A stretch of DNA of 64,000 nt from the NCBI GenBank assembly GCA_030562195.1, contig CM060200.1, positions 19,745,306 to 19,809,305 on the forward strand, in the 5' to 3' direction. A program made the translations under genes and the position numbers. The number at the start of each line of letters is the position of its first letter. The stretch's first letter is position 1. The notes below the pieces were generated by a model that saw only the letters and a list, made by a program, of their open reading frames with translations, did no database searches and was not told where the DNA came from. Source of the DNA: Nipponacmea schrenckii (lineage: Eukaryota > Mollusca > Gastropoda > Lottiidae). This document shows, in pieces, positions 54,069-64,000 of this stretch.

Positions 54069-57000
54069 ATATTAGATAAAACTGTTGATAGAGGACTTAA
54101 TATGCATACCATTAATGTAAGCTCAAACTATTTCAATAAGTTTTTAACTGATAATCATTTGATCGATTCCTTTCGATATAATAACCCAACGAAACAGCAA
54201 TTTACTAGAACTCAACTTCGTGATGGCTCTCCCAAATCTAGTAGAATTGATTATATACTTCTCAGCAACTCACTAGCCAATAACTGTAAATATTCCTTTA
54301 TCCAACCAACATCGCCTCTCCTATCTGATCACAATTTCATGATATGTATTCTATCCTTTAACTCATATGAAAGAGGACCTGGACTCTGGATTTTTAATTC
54401 TGAACTTTTGAAAGATGTTATTTATACCTCACTAATAAAAGATCTTATTTCAAACAAGGCTGGTGAGGAAATGTTCCAGAAGCTCCCTCTTCTCTGGTGG
54501 GACAGCTTAAAAGTATACGATCAAACGAGACACTATCAAATATGCTAAACAAAAGGCCCAAAAGGAGAAAAAGGACTTCTGGAACATTTGCAACCAACTC
54601 ATGCATGAGCAACAAAAGGCAAGTAAAAACTTAATTTATGATGCAAATCTAATTCTAGACCTGGAAAGCAGGCTGGCAGAATATGAAAGAATCAAATGCC
54701 AAGGAGCTATCTTAAGATCGAAATCACAGGACGCCCTTGAGTCAGACAGATGCACAGCCTACTTTCTAGGTCTAGAAAAAAGAATACAGGAGAGCCATCT
54801 TATCGATAACGTTTTAAACCAGTATGACGTCCCTATAACCAATCCGCCTGATATCATTCAGACCTGTACGGATTATAAAAGATCTGTACACAAATGAACC
54901 AGAAACAGAAGATTTGGCAAATAAACAAAGGACGGTGTGTGACATGATCCGTGCACGCCTGAATGATTCAGACAGATTAAAGTGTGAGGGCCCTATCACA
55001 TCACAGGAGGCACAAAGAGCTCTAAATGGCATGAAAAGGGGGAAATCACCAGGATCAGATGGATTAACGGTAGAGTTCTATGTGCACTTCTGGGATGTGA
55101 TAGGACCTATCTATATTCAAATCATCCACAATATTTTTAACCATAGCTCTTTGAGCAATTCTATGAAATGTGGTATTATTAATATTTTCTACAAAAACAA
55201 AGGCGATAAACGCAACCTCAAGAACTATAGACCGATAACACTCCTTAATGTTGACTATAAAATTTTATCCCGTACCCTAGCTCTTAGACTAAAAACTGTT
55301 ATCTCAAATATTGTTTCAGAAACCCAAACTGGCATCCCATCTAGAGACATAGCTAACAACATTAACTCTATTAGAGATATTATTTATTTTACCCATTATA
55401 CACAAAATACAGCCTACATTTTACGTTTAGATGCCTTAAAAGCGTACGATAGATTACGTTTTGATTATCTTTTTGAAATTTTAAAGTGTTTTAATTTTGG
55501 ACTGGACCCCATTTTATTCAGTTTATAAAAATTTTATATTGTAATATTAAAAGTTGTGTTAAGGTGAATGGTCATCTATCCATGTATTTTAATGTTTTAA
55601 AGAGGAACCAGACAAGGATGCCCTATCAGCGCAATGCTATATGCCCTCACAGCTCAACCTATTCATGACATTATAAGCTCATCCAAAATTATTAAAGGCA
55701 TTCTTATCCCCCATAGCCCCAATCCCTCCTTGCTATACCAACATGCTGATGATTGCACCCTGACGCTATCTAATTTACAATCTGTTGAAGCTATATTTAA
55801 AGAATTAGAAATTTATTGCACAGCATCCGGTGCCCTTTTCAATCCTGAAAAGTCTGAACTACTTCCCTTAGGCAATGTAACTCATATACCTTCAAATTTA
55901 AATGTTAAGATTGTCTCTGACTGCATAGAAATTCTTGGTGTTTATTTAGGACCTAATATTGTATTATGTAATAAACGTAACTGGGATAACAGAGTGAAAA
56001 AATATCAAAAACATTCTCAATATGTGGACCCAAAGGAAATTAAGCATTATAGGCAAGTCCATTGTTATAAACACATTGTGCACATCCAAATTGTGGTACG
56101 TATTGAGAGTTTTTGATATTCCGCAGTCGGCTGTCGCAGAAATCAATTCTGCCATAAGTAAGTTTTTGTGGCATGAAAAACCACCCTTAATTAAATCTTC
56201 TTCGCTCATTAATGATTGTAAAAATGGTGGTCTTAATATTTCCAACATTTTATTAAGACAACAGTCCTTTAGACTTTTTTGGCTAAAAAGATTTCTTGAG
56301 CCTGATAATATATGCATATGGAAATACATTTTGATATTCTATCTCTCTACTTATTTTAATTGTTCCTTAAGTATTGAAGTCTTCTCCATGAAAATCCTGA
56401 AACAGGGCATGAATCATTTTCCTAATTTTTATCAAAGCTTATTTTTAAAGCTTGGGACAACATAAACTCAACAAGAAATACAAAACCCACCAATATTGAT
56501 TCAATTGTCCATCAGCCTATTTTTTATAATCCCTTTATTCGATATAATGGTCGAATTTTAAGTTTTAAACCCTTTATTGAGTGTAATATCACCAAAATCT
56601 CAGACATTATTTATGAAGTTATACCAGGTTTTCTCCCCCTACACCACATTATAGATATGCTTGAAGGTGCAGATATAGATTTTGACCCTGATGTCATCGA
56701 AAGACATTACGACATCATAAAAATTTCGATTCCGCAAGATTGGGCACAATGCATTAACACCACAAGCCATGCCTATGACAACATACCACACCTTGAGCTA
56801 TTGAACGACGATTACACTAGGGTCAACGTCCTTAACTGCTCCTCGAAAATATTTTATAATTATTTAAGATGCCAAAAAGCAGAACCACCCACATCTATTG
56901 TATTTTGGAACCAGATCTTCCCCCATATTCATTTTGATTCTGTATGGCCTAATATCTCTTCATCCTTTAAAAGCAGTGATTGTATAGTTAATGATTTTAA

Positions 57001-57547
57001 GATTGCTCATAATGTAATTTTTACCAATGAAAAATTATGCAAAAATGATTTGATTGATAGCCCAATATGTAATATGTGTAAATCAAATAGTGTAGAAGAT
57101 ATGCAACATATTTTTTGTCAATGTCCCCAAATTCAAGAACTTCTTGAAACTGTTTGTAATATACTAATTAATTTCTTCCCCAATGGCTTCACACAATCAG
57201 AATTTCACTCCTACATTATTTTAGCCTATAAACTTTCTCCATGCAAGAAAGTCAACAATATTCTTAACCTTATTTTATCCTTTGTTAGACTTGCCATTGT
57301 TAAACGTAGAAACTTATTTATTAAAACAAACCGTCTCATAGATGCCAAATCACTGTTATTAAAACTGTTAAATACACATTTAAAATATTTATACCATTTG
57401 TATAGTGACTCTTCATTTAAAGCTCTCCTTGCTTATCCTCCATATATAGATGTTATCAATTTAAAAACCCCCCCTCAACATCACATAGTTTGCCACCCTA
57501 ATAATCTGATAATTAGGAAATATAGTAACTTTACCTTATATGATTAA
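54069..57547 (+). pseudogene. LINE-C ORF2, 5'-truncated with several frameshifts
   Basis: Pieces in order: 54102-54548 (RTQLRDGSPKSSRIDYILLS, LLSDHNFMI, RGPGLWIFNSELL), 54601-54897 (GAILRSKSQDALESD), 54914-55528 (GKSPGSDGLTVEFY, YRPITLLNVDYKI), 55634-56116 (YQHADDCTL catalytic block), 56022-56465 and 56657-57547 (CNMCKSNSVEDMQHIFCQC C-terminal CCHC). Each is collinear with LINE-B ORF2. At least four frameshifts separate them. Non-functional. Confidence 0.85.
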
Positions 57548-58239
57548 TACCATTGTTTACATGGAATCCGATTGGCCAATTCAATGACCTTAGCTAACCC
57601 TCATCTATTTTGCATACTACAATCCATACTTCCTTCACACCCACCAATGAAAAGCTTCGTCTATCTAAATCCTGATTGGCTTACCTAGTGACCTACAAAT
57701 TAACTGGTTCATGACCTTTGAGTCTATTGACAAACATTCCCTGCTTTAACTTCCCATTGCAAACTTATTTTTGTCTCCAGAAGCCTAAATTTTCAAAATT
57801 TACTAGATATTTCCTTTAAAAATTCTTTTTTAACACCAAATCTTGATAGTTTACCCCAAAATATTTTTAATATCCAATATTTCACCAAATTATATTCAAT
57901 CACTGTAATTCAAAACATAAACTATGTGATGTTACTTCATGCAATGGATATCAACCAATTTGCATATACATATTTTTGTTAATAATGAGGCCTTGTTCTT
58001 AATCTGTAGAGTAATACCATTTTATAACTTTTATTCTATTGTAAATACATATCCTATTTGGAAAACTCTTTCAAAAAAAAAAGAAAAAAAGGCTTTTATA
58101 TCTGTATAAGTGTACATATTGAGCCTCCTTTGTATTATAGTTTAAATATGCTAAATAGTTTTTTAGTAACATGAAAATGTATGCTTTTTTATGTAGATAT
58201 GTTTTGTGTAAATAAATATATATAATAAAAAAAAAAAAA
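57548..58239 (+). other. LINE-C 3'UTR
   Basis: Non-coding, AT-rich, ending with AATAAA and poly(A). Confidence 0.8.
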
Positions 58240-58290
58240 GGATTCCTGGCTTTCACCCAGGCGGCCCGGGTTCGACTCCCGGTATCGGAA
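58240..58290 (+). pseudogene. tRNA-Glu nucleotides 22-72 at the LINE-C 3' junction
   Basis: Begins ggattcctggctttc immediately after the A-run; the same breakpoint as at 51984. Confidence 0.95.
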
Positions 58291-58604
58291 CATATCTTTT
58301 ACCTTGAGCATTTACTTTTCTAAACATTATTACTACTTGCCAGCAAATCGAGCAATAACTCTCTGCTATCATTGCGAAACCTGACCCAGGTTTGCAACCC
58401 TTTTCACCAACCCCACCAGGGCACTGCCGCCGTACTTAATCGAGCGGCGTGCGACAAAATGATTAAAATGTCCTATACCAGGGGGTCTGTAGCAAATCTT
58501 CTCGGTGTCTACCTGAATACCAGAGAAAGAAAAGTATAAATATGAAAACGTAAGAAGCAATAGCACACAGAGAAAGAGAAGAAGAGGAAAACAATATTTC
58601 CAGT

Positions 58605-58676
58605 CTCCCCGGCGGGGAATTGAACCCCGGTCTCCCGCGTGACAGGCGGGGATACTGACCACTATACTACCGAGGA
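58605..58676 (-). tRNA. tRNA-Asp(GTC)
   Basis: 72 nt, complete, same context as 52346-52417. Confidence 0.93.
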
Positions 58677-58771
58677 CACGATTCTCCATTGGTGGAGGCG
58701 GTTTTCATTTCTTTGTGCTACTTGCAATATTAAAAACCAAATGCGACGACTGCGCGAAATAGAATCACCAA

Positions 58772-58844
58772 GGCGCCGTAGCTCAGGGGTTAGAGCGTCT
58801 GTCTAGTAAACAGAAGGTCGAGGGTTCGATTCCCCCCGGTGCCT
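58772..58844 (+). tRNA. tRNA-Thr(AGT)
   Basis: 73 nt, identical to the other complete Thr copies. Confidence 0.93.
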
Positions 58845-59180
58845 CAAACAATCGACAAAAGAGAGGGTCTCGTTTTTACAGTTCCACACTTGACAAGAAC
58901 GACATCGGAACTTTTCATGTTCAGTAGATGACCATATCATTTGAAGGTCGTGGCACGAAAACTCCACGAATTTGCTTCAGTTGTTGTCAACACTCGTTGC
59001 ATCTAGGTTTTGTTTCGTTTCTTTCCATTTATTCTGGCTATGACTTTTGTCGAAGGTAAATCTAGACGTTTCACATCATTGTATTGAAAAGAAAAAAAAA
59101 CTTAATGGTAGTAATGGTAATGGTAAAAATAATAAATAATGATAAGAAAAAAAAAAAAAAAGACCAAAATTCGAAGTTTT

Positions 59181-59256
59181 GTTGCGGTGGCTCAGTGACT
59201 CTGACGCTCGCTTCGCAAACCCCCGATGGTCGCGAGTTCAATTCCTGGCGTAGGTC
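59181..59256 (+). pseudogene. tRNA-like/SINE-head sequence, with insertions
   Basis: Copy of 45407-45479 with cttcgcaaacccccg in the middle. Confidence 0.5.
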
Positions 59257-59384
59257 TAGAGGGTTAACTTCTAATTTTTCCATCTGGTTTTCTCTCTGTG
59301 ATCCATGAAAGACAACATGGACAGGCATGCACATTAAATTGTAAATGAGAACAAAGAAAGACAAAACGAAAAAAAAAAGGTAAC

Positions 59385-59435
59385 CTCCCCGGCGGGGAAT
59401 TGAACCCCGGTCTCCCGCGTGACAGGCGGGGATAC
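59385..59435 (-). pseudogene. tRNA-Asp nucleotides 22-72 at the LINE-D 3' junction
   Basis: On the minus strand the LINE-D A-run is followed by GTATCCCCGCCTGTC, i.e. tRNA-Asp from G22. Box A and the acceptor 5' strand are absent. Confidence 0.93.
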
Positions 59436-59444
59436 TTTTTTTTT

Positions 59445-60081
59445 ATCTTGTAAATATTTATTAAACAAAATAATACAAAATATAAAATACATACAAAATA
59501 TCACAGCATAATTTTTACATTCATGTATAACAGATCATAATACTGATTTAAAATGTTTAAAATTGTAATTTTAATATACAGTGGTTAAAATAACTTAAAA
59601 CAGAGTTAACTATTTAAGGTATGGATTTAATTTGAATATGGTATATATTTTGGCAGCAATGGTATATACATAATATTATATAATTTAATTGACATGATTT
59701 TAATATGTTTAAAATTTAAAATAATTTTTATTTAAAATGCAGTCAGACTGAATGATATATAATATAAAATACTTAAATATCTTTTTTGCTCCCTACTAAG
59801 CGAAATCGAAAGAAGTAGAGAATATAAAGATATTTCTCATAAAAATAAAGGGATATAATCGCCCTAGTGAACTAGAGCACGGAAATAATTTAATTATGTT
59901 TATACAATCTGCTAAGGAATGTGAGAGTTGTTTTAAGTACTGTTATGTTGTTATAACGGGACTGTACTATACTGGGTATGACAGAGGTCTCTATATTGAC
60001 TGTAATATAGGTCAGCTGCCATAAGCAGGTAAAACTTTAAGAAAAAAAATAATATATATATATATATATATAAAATTAAAT
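59445..60081 (-). other. LINE-D 3'UTR
   Basis: Non-coding, very AT-rich; no other feature. Confidence 0.8.
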
Positions 60082-63000
60082 TTAAGTAAATTCTATTGAA
60101 ATAGAATTATCCAACTGAATATTTATAAAACAAGAGGGTAAAATGTACTTATTATAAAATTTATGCCTAGGATACATTCTTTTGATATTTAAAAGAGCTT
60201 GTGCTAAAATTTCTTTATACAACAGAACTAAATTTAAATTGGAATTGGGATTGAGGCTGCATACGTTCCTACGACAATAAATAGCCTGTCTGGCGCATGA
60301 TAAAATCAAATTTAAAAGTTCTAAAGGTGAATTTTTGTTACCTTGCAATCCAAATAAAATAAAGCATTTGAAATCATTTTCTGTGAAAGAAGTACCTAAA
60401 ATATCTCTTAGCATTTGATAAATTAAAAGATTGAAAGGTCTAAGTTCAATACAATGATAAAACATATGAAGTGTAGATTCCTCTTCATCATGACATACAG
60501 GACAATATGGCTCGTCAACTTTACCTATATTATGTAATTTCACCATATCCCATATGACATGATGAGCTATACGGAAGTCTAAATCTATCATTTTGGGAGA
60601 TTTATAAAATTTAAAAATATTAGTAAAAGTTAATGGCCAATTGACTTCTAGATTCTGTTTATTCCAATAATCTACCCCTGTGGGTTTTACCTGTTTGTGT
60701 TTTAATAAAATTTTATAACAGAATCTAGAAGTCAACTGACTAAAATGGATAAGGTCACCGTTAAGTTTAAAATTATCATAAACATAATGGGGAATAAAAG
60801 AATTGTTATTAATTATATTTAGCCAAGATTCAGGAATAGAGTTTTTAATAGAATTAAAGGTTTTAATAATATTTTCATGACTAAAGTCTGGGTAAAATTG
60901 TTCAATTTGGTCTATTACTGAATGATTTCTAATGAAGCCAGGTATTACATAGTATAAAATATCATAAAGTTTTAAAAAATTACTCTCCATAAAAATCTTA
61001 TAAGATAAACATTTGTTATTGTGTTTTAAAAATTTATTATTAAAAATCGGTTGTATGGCAATATCATTTAAAATCAAAGGTTCAGGTCTTGAAAAGTTAT
61101 TAAAAATATCCCATGCTAAAAGTAAAGACTTATAAAATGGAGGTAAAATATTTAAAAGATTGTTGTTAAAATAAATTTTAAAAATGTCTTGATCCAAACC
61201 TAGAGATCCATACTTATCTAAAAAATAATTCATTAAGACTTTCCATATATTTAAATTGTCAGGTTTGAAGTATTTTGTTAGCCATTTTAAAAGTAATGCA
61301 TGTTGCTTTGATACTATGTCCACCAGTCCCATGCCTCCACTTTCTTTTGGTTGTATCATTACATCATGCTTGATTAAAGGAGGTTTCCCAGACCATAAAA
61401 AATTATCAAGAAGTGTCTTTAATCTTAATTGTAAATGTTGAGGCATGGGGATGGTGGACATAGTATAGTAAAACTTAGACATTAACAAAGTGTTTATAAC
61501 GGTGACCTTACCTCGTAGAGTAAGAGATCTCTGTTTCCATAAATTAAGGATTTTAATAACTTTATTTATCTTGGATACCCAGTTTAACTCTTCACATTCC
61601 TTACTATTATTGCCAAAATATATACCCAATATACAAATAGAATCAGTTACTTTCACAAGAGGGAGGTCCAGATTGAATGGCTTGTCTATAGCAGAGCCAA
61701 ATGGTATAATTTTAGACTTATCTACATTAATTTTAGAGCCAGAAGCTCTGCTATAGACATCCAAACACTTAAAGACCGATTCAACTGAATCTAAATCGGC
61801 CAGTGTCAGGGTTGTATCATCTGCATGCTGATATATTATGGACCGAGCCTCAGAATTTTTTATATGTATACCCTTTGCCGGTGATTGTTTGATTAATATG
61901 TTTAAAGGCTCGGCACACAATACATACAGCATAGCAGATAAGGGACAACCCTGCCTCACTGACCGTTTTATAGAGAAATAGGGTGACAGATGCCCATTGA
62001 TTTTGATTGTACTCTTAATATCTTTATATAAAATTGTGATCCATTTAATAAAATTAGGTCCAAAGCCGAAGCATTTTAGAATGTGGAGCAAATATCCGTG
62101 GGACAAAACATCAAATGCTTTATACATATCTGCTTGTATAAGGTACATATCTATATTTTCTGAGTTAGAATACTCTATTGTATCACGGATATTTGCAACG
62201 TTATCCAAAATGCTTCGCCCAGGGACCGCACATGACTGTTCTGGTGAAATAATTGAGTCAATTACAGATTTAAGACGGATAGATAAAATGCGGGCTAAGA
62301 TTTTGACATCAGCTTGTAAAAGTGAAATGGGTCTATAATTTTTTAAAATGGATTTATCTCCCTTATCTTTATAAACTAATACTAAAACCCCACGTTTCAT
62401 TGAACGTGTTAAAACTGAATTATTAAAGATATGGTTTAAAACATTGAGAAATAGAGGTGATAAAATATCATTAAAATATATATAAAATTCAGAAGTTAAA
62501 CCATCTAATCCCGGACTTTTACCTCTATTTAGTGTTTTTATAGCAATAGATAACTCGGGTAGGGTTATGGGGGCATCACACACATCCCTATCTTCTTCAC
62601 AAATAGAAGAAGTTAAAACATTACCTACATTCTGAATAGCATTAAAATCATCCGGTTGATCCGGAGTATATAGATTAGAATAAAAGTCAACAGTAAAATA
62701 TAAAATATCATTAAAATTTGAAATTTCCCTACCCGAGTTATCTTTTAAAGACTTGATAGAATTGTTATTTTGACGCTGTTTTTCAAGATTTAAAAAATAA
62801 GATGTGCATCTGTCACCCTCAGTAGCATATTTAAATTTGCTACGAAGGATAGCCCCATTACATTTTTCTTGTTCTAAGACAGCTAATTGTAATTCCAAAG
62901 ACTTTATATATGTAATATCGTGTGGTTGGTTACTTGAAATTTTACTATATTCCGCTGAGATCCTATTCTGGAGGGCCCAATATTTCTCTCTTTCTTTCTT

Positions 63001-63903
63001 CTTTTTCTCTTTTGAATATTCTTGTGCCTTTCTTTTAATTTTACCTTTTAAGTTGTCCCACCAGACTAAGATCTCAGTAGAATATAGGGGGCTATCCTTT
63101 TCTTTATTGATAATATCTTTAATCAAATTTGTAAAATTTAAATCGTTTAAAAGGGTATTATTGAAACAGTATACACCGGGGCCTCTTTCATACTCACTAA
63201 AATCAATTAAAATAAAAACAGGATTATGATCTGACAGTGTTGTATAGTTTATAAAACAGTTAAATACATAGTGAACATAATTCATGGGTGTAAGTATATA
63301 ATCAATGCGACTCGCTTTAAAAACATTATTCACATAGTTAGTCCGGGTATACTGTTTCTTAGTAGGATTTCTATGTCTAAAAATATCAATCAATGAATTA
63401 TTATTAAGAAAAGTATTAAAATTTAAAATATCCTTTTTACAATGTATCATATTAGCTGCTCTGTCTAAAGCTGGGTTTAAAATCTCATTAAAATCTCCAC
63501 ATAAAATGGAATTGGGTGTTAAAAAGTCTAAAATATTGTTAAAAAAGCCTTCTCGGTCTTCGGCTCTATTAGGGGCATAAAGACTAATCAAGTTAAAAGT
63601 AATAGAATCAATAGTAAAATTTACTTTTAAAACCCGACCATCATGGTCCTTAGAAACATCCCCTATACAGCTTTTAAAATTATTTTTAATAAAAATGGCC
63701 ACCCCTCTCCTGTTATTATTTGAATTTGAATAAAATAGGGGCCCATCCCATTGACTTCCTACATACTTTGCACAGTCGCCATCCCAAAAAGTTTCTTGTA
63801 CACATAAAATGTCACAATTAGAATCATTTATAAAAGCTAAAAAATTATTGATTTTATCTTTATCTCTTAAACCGTTGATATTCCAGGTTCCTATTTTAGG
63901 CAT
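60082..63903 (-). CDS. LINE-D ORF2: endonuclease-reverse transcriptase
   Basis: 1273 aa from MPKIGTWNINGLR at 63903; an in-frame ATG at 63966 adds 21 residues with no counterpart in LINE-B. Apurinic-type endonuclease at about 1-240: WNINGLR, CVQETFWD, RRGVAIFI, LYAPNRAEDR, CGDFNEILNPALDR, SRIDYILTP, LSDHNPVF. RT at about 450-750: GKSPGLDGLTSEFY, KGDKSILKNYRPISLL, QADMYKAFDVLSH, RQGCPLSAMLYVL, catalytic YQHADDTTL. Post-RT region, then C-terminal CCHC CPVCHDEEESTLHMFYHC. No stop or frameshift, so it is probably a functional protein that nicks target DNA and primes reverse transcription there. Its only cellular context is the tRNA array, which fits the target preference. Confidence 0.92.
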   Translation of the reverse strand: MPKIGTWNINGLRDKDKINNFLAFINDSNCDILCVQETFWDGDCAKYVGSQWDGPLFYSNSNNNRRGVAIFIKNNFKSCIGDVSKDHDGRVLKVNFTIDSITFNLISLYAPNRAEDREGFFNNILDFLTPNSILCGDFNEILNPALDRAANMIHCKKDILNFNTFLNNNSLIDIFRHRNPTKKQYTRTNYVNNVFKASRIDYILTPMNYVHYVFNCFINYTTLSDHNPVFILIDFSEYERGPGVYCFNNTLLNDLNFTNLIKDIINKEKDSPLYSTEILVWWDNLKGKIKRKAQEYSKEKKKKEREKYWALQNRISAEYSKISSNQPHDITYIKSLELQLAVLEQEKCNGAILRSKFKYATEGDRCTSYFLNLEKQRQNNNSIKSLKDNSGREISNFNDILYFTVDFYSNLYTPDQPDDFNAIQNVGNVLTSSICEEDRDVCDAPITLPELSIAIKTLNRGKSPGLDGLTSEFYIYFNDILSPLFLNVLNHIFNNSVLTRSMKRGVLVLVYKDKGDKSILKNYRPISLLQADVKILARILSIRLKSVIDSIISPEQSCAVPGRSILDNVANIRDTIEYSNSENIDMYLIQADMYKAFDVLSHGYLLHILKCFGFGPNFIKWITILYKDIKSTIKINGHLSPYFSIKRSVRQGCPLSAMLYVLCAEPLNILIKQSPAKGIHIKNSEARSIIYQHADDTTLTLADLDSVESVFKCLDVYSRASGSKINVDKSKIIPFGSAIDKPFNLDLPLVKVTDSICILGIYFGNNSKECEELNWVSKINKVIKILNLWKQRSLTLRGKVTVINTLLMSKFYYTMSTIPMPQHLQLRLKTLLDNFLWSGKPPLIKHDVMIQPKESGGMGLVDIVSKQHALLLKWLTKYFKPDNLNIWKVLMNYFLDKYGSLGLDQDIFKIYFNNNLLNILPPFYKSLLLAWDIFNNFSRPEPLILNDIAIQPIFNNKFLKHNNKCLSYKIFMESNFLKLYDILYYVIPGFIRNHSVIDQIEQFYPDFSHENIIKTFNSIKNSIPESWLNIINNNSFIPHYVYDNFKLNGDLIHFSQLTSRFCYKILLKHKQVKPTGVDYWNKQNLEVNWPLTFTNIFKFYKSPKMIDLDFRIAHHVIWDMVKLHNIGKVDEPYCPVCHDEEESTLHMFYHCIELRPFNLLIYQMLRDILGTSFTENDFKCFILFGLQGNKNSPLELLNLILSCARQAIYCRRNVCSLNPNSNLNLVLLYKEILAQALLNIKRMYPRHKFYNKYILPSCFINIQLDNSISIEFT

Positions 63904-64000
63904 GATGAGAGTTATGAAATAAATGTGAATAAATATTATATAAATAATAGTTTTAAAAATGTTCATAATTGCTATTTTTTAACAGATGATCTTATCTTGG

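Larger units (their letters stand above)
54069..58239 (+). mobile_element. LINE-C: 5'-truncated Tx1/L1-like LINE in tRNA-Glu
   Basis: Begins inside the endonuclease domain of ORF2 (no ORF1) and runs to a 3'UTR with AATAAA at 58211-58216 and an A-run ending at 58239. The next base is tRNA-Glu G22. Its ORF2 is clearly diverged from LINE-B, so it is a separate family with the same target. Confidence 0.88.
58240..59435 (+). repeat. tRNA array segment 5
   Basis: Glu 3' part, Asp-, Thr, tRNA-like, Asp- 3' part. Near-identical to segment 4 over the shared length. Confidence 0.9.
59436..64000 (-). mobile_element. LINE-D: Tx1/L1-like LINE in tRNA-Asp, intact ORF2
   Basis: Minus-strand element. The 3' end (short A-run at 59436-59444 as T's on +, AATAAA at 59457-59462) lies in tRNA-Asp, sense with the tRNA. 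About 640 bp of 3'UTR contain an (AT)n run near 60052-60072. ORF2 occupies 60082-63903. ORF1 and the 5' end would lie beyond the right edge. Confidence 0.88.

Noticed and set aside
63904..63966. 21-residue hydrophobic N-terminal extension of LINE-D ORF2
   Set aside because: No counterpart in LINE-B; MPKIGTWNINGLR aligns with the usual ORF2 start, so the extension is probably 5' non-coding.

Overview
The window is eukaryotic, AT-rich, intron-containing nuclear DNA. It is most likely from a bivalve mollusc. The two arrays of about 160-bp monomers ending in a GACG/ACGG microsatellite look like the pearl-type (Helitron-like, tandem-repeat-bearing) elements described from oysters and clams. The species cannot be named from the sequence. 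One assembly gap (500 N) lies at 33501-34000.

Region 1 (1-27 kb) holds a tandem pair of minus-strand immunoglobulin-superfamily genes. Both can be modelled exon by exon from conserved splice sites, with every coding intron in phase 1. Gene 2 (25456 to 21104) encodes a signal peptide and six Ig-like domains in two a-b-c triplets. Gene 1 (17857 to 7908) encodes nine in three triplets. Both end in a Thr/Ser-rich stalk and a C-terminal hydrophobic tail typical of a GPI-anchor signal. Predicted lengths are 1081 aa (gene 1) and 750 aa (gene 2). An isolated signal-peptide exon of the same family lies at 5777-5834. Pearl-like arrays occupy an intron of gene 1 (to 13240) and the space between the genes (19.4-20.4 kb).

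Region 2 (27-31 kb) holds a perfect 39-bp inverted repeat, a 196-bp tandem duplication, and a 3'-truncated, frameshifted hAT-type DNA transposon with a TTF/ZMYM1-like transposase.

Region 3 (31-64 kb) is a tandem tRNA-gene array invaded by LINEs. The repeat unit, about 1.53 kb, reads tRNA-Thr(AGT)+, a degenerate tRNA-like sequence, tRNA-Asp(GTC)-, tRNA-Gly(GCC)+, tRNA-Glu(TTC)+, tRNA-Asp(GTC)-. It is interrupted by five L1/Tx1-like non-LTR retrotransposons, called here LINE-E, A, B, C and D in map order. They carry an ORF1 with CCHC knuckles and an ORF2 with AP-type endonuclease, reverse transcriptase and a C-terminal CCHC. A CR1-like element (LINE-F) is nested in LINE-E.

The main observation is that all four readable LINE 3' ends with poly(A) (in tRNA-Thr, tRNA-Glu twice, and tRNA-Asp) join the tRNA at exactly the same place, between nucleotides A21 and G22 at the end of the D-loop/box A, in the sense orientation of the tRNA. 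LINE-B is flanked by a roughly 122-bp duplication that leaves a complete tRNA-Glu gene on its 5' side. This points to a tRNA D-loop-specific LINE lineage whose long target-site duplication rebuilds the gene it enters. LINE-D has an uninterrupted ORF2 and LINE-B is one apparent 1-nt frameshift from it, so the activity is probably recent.
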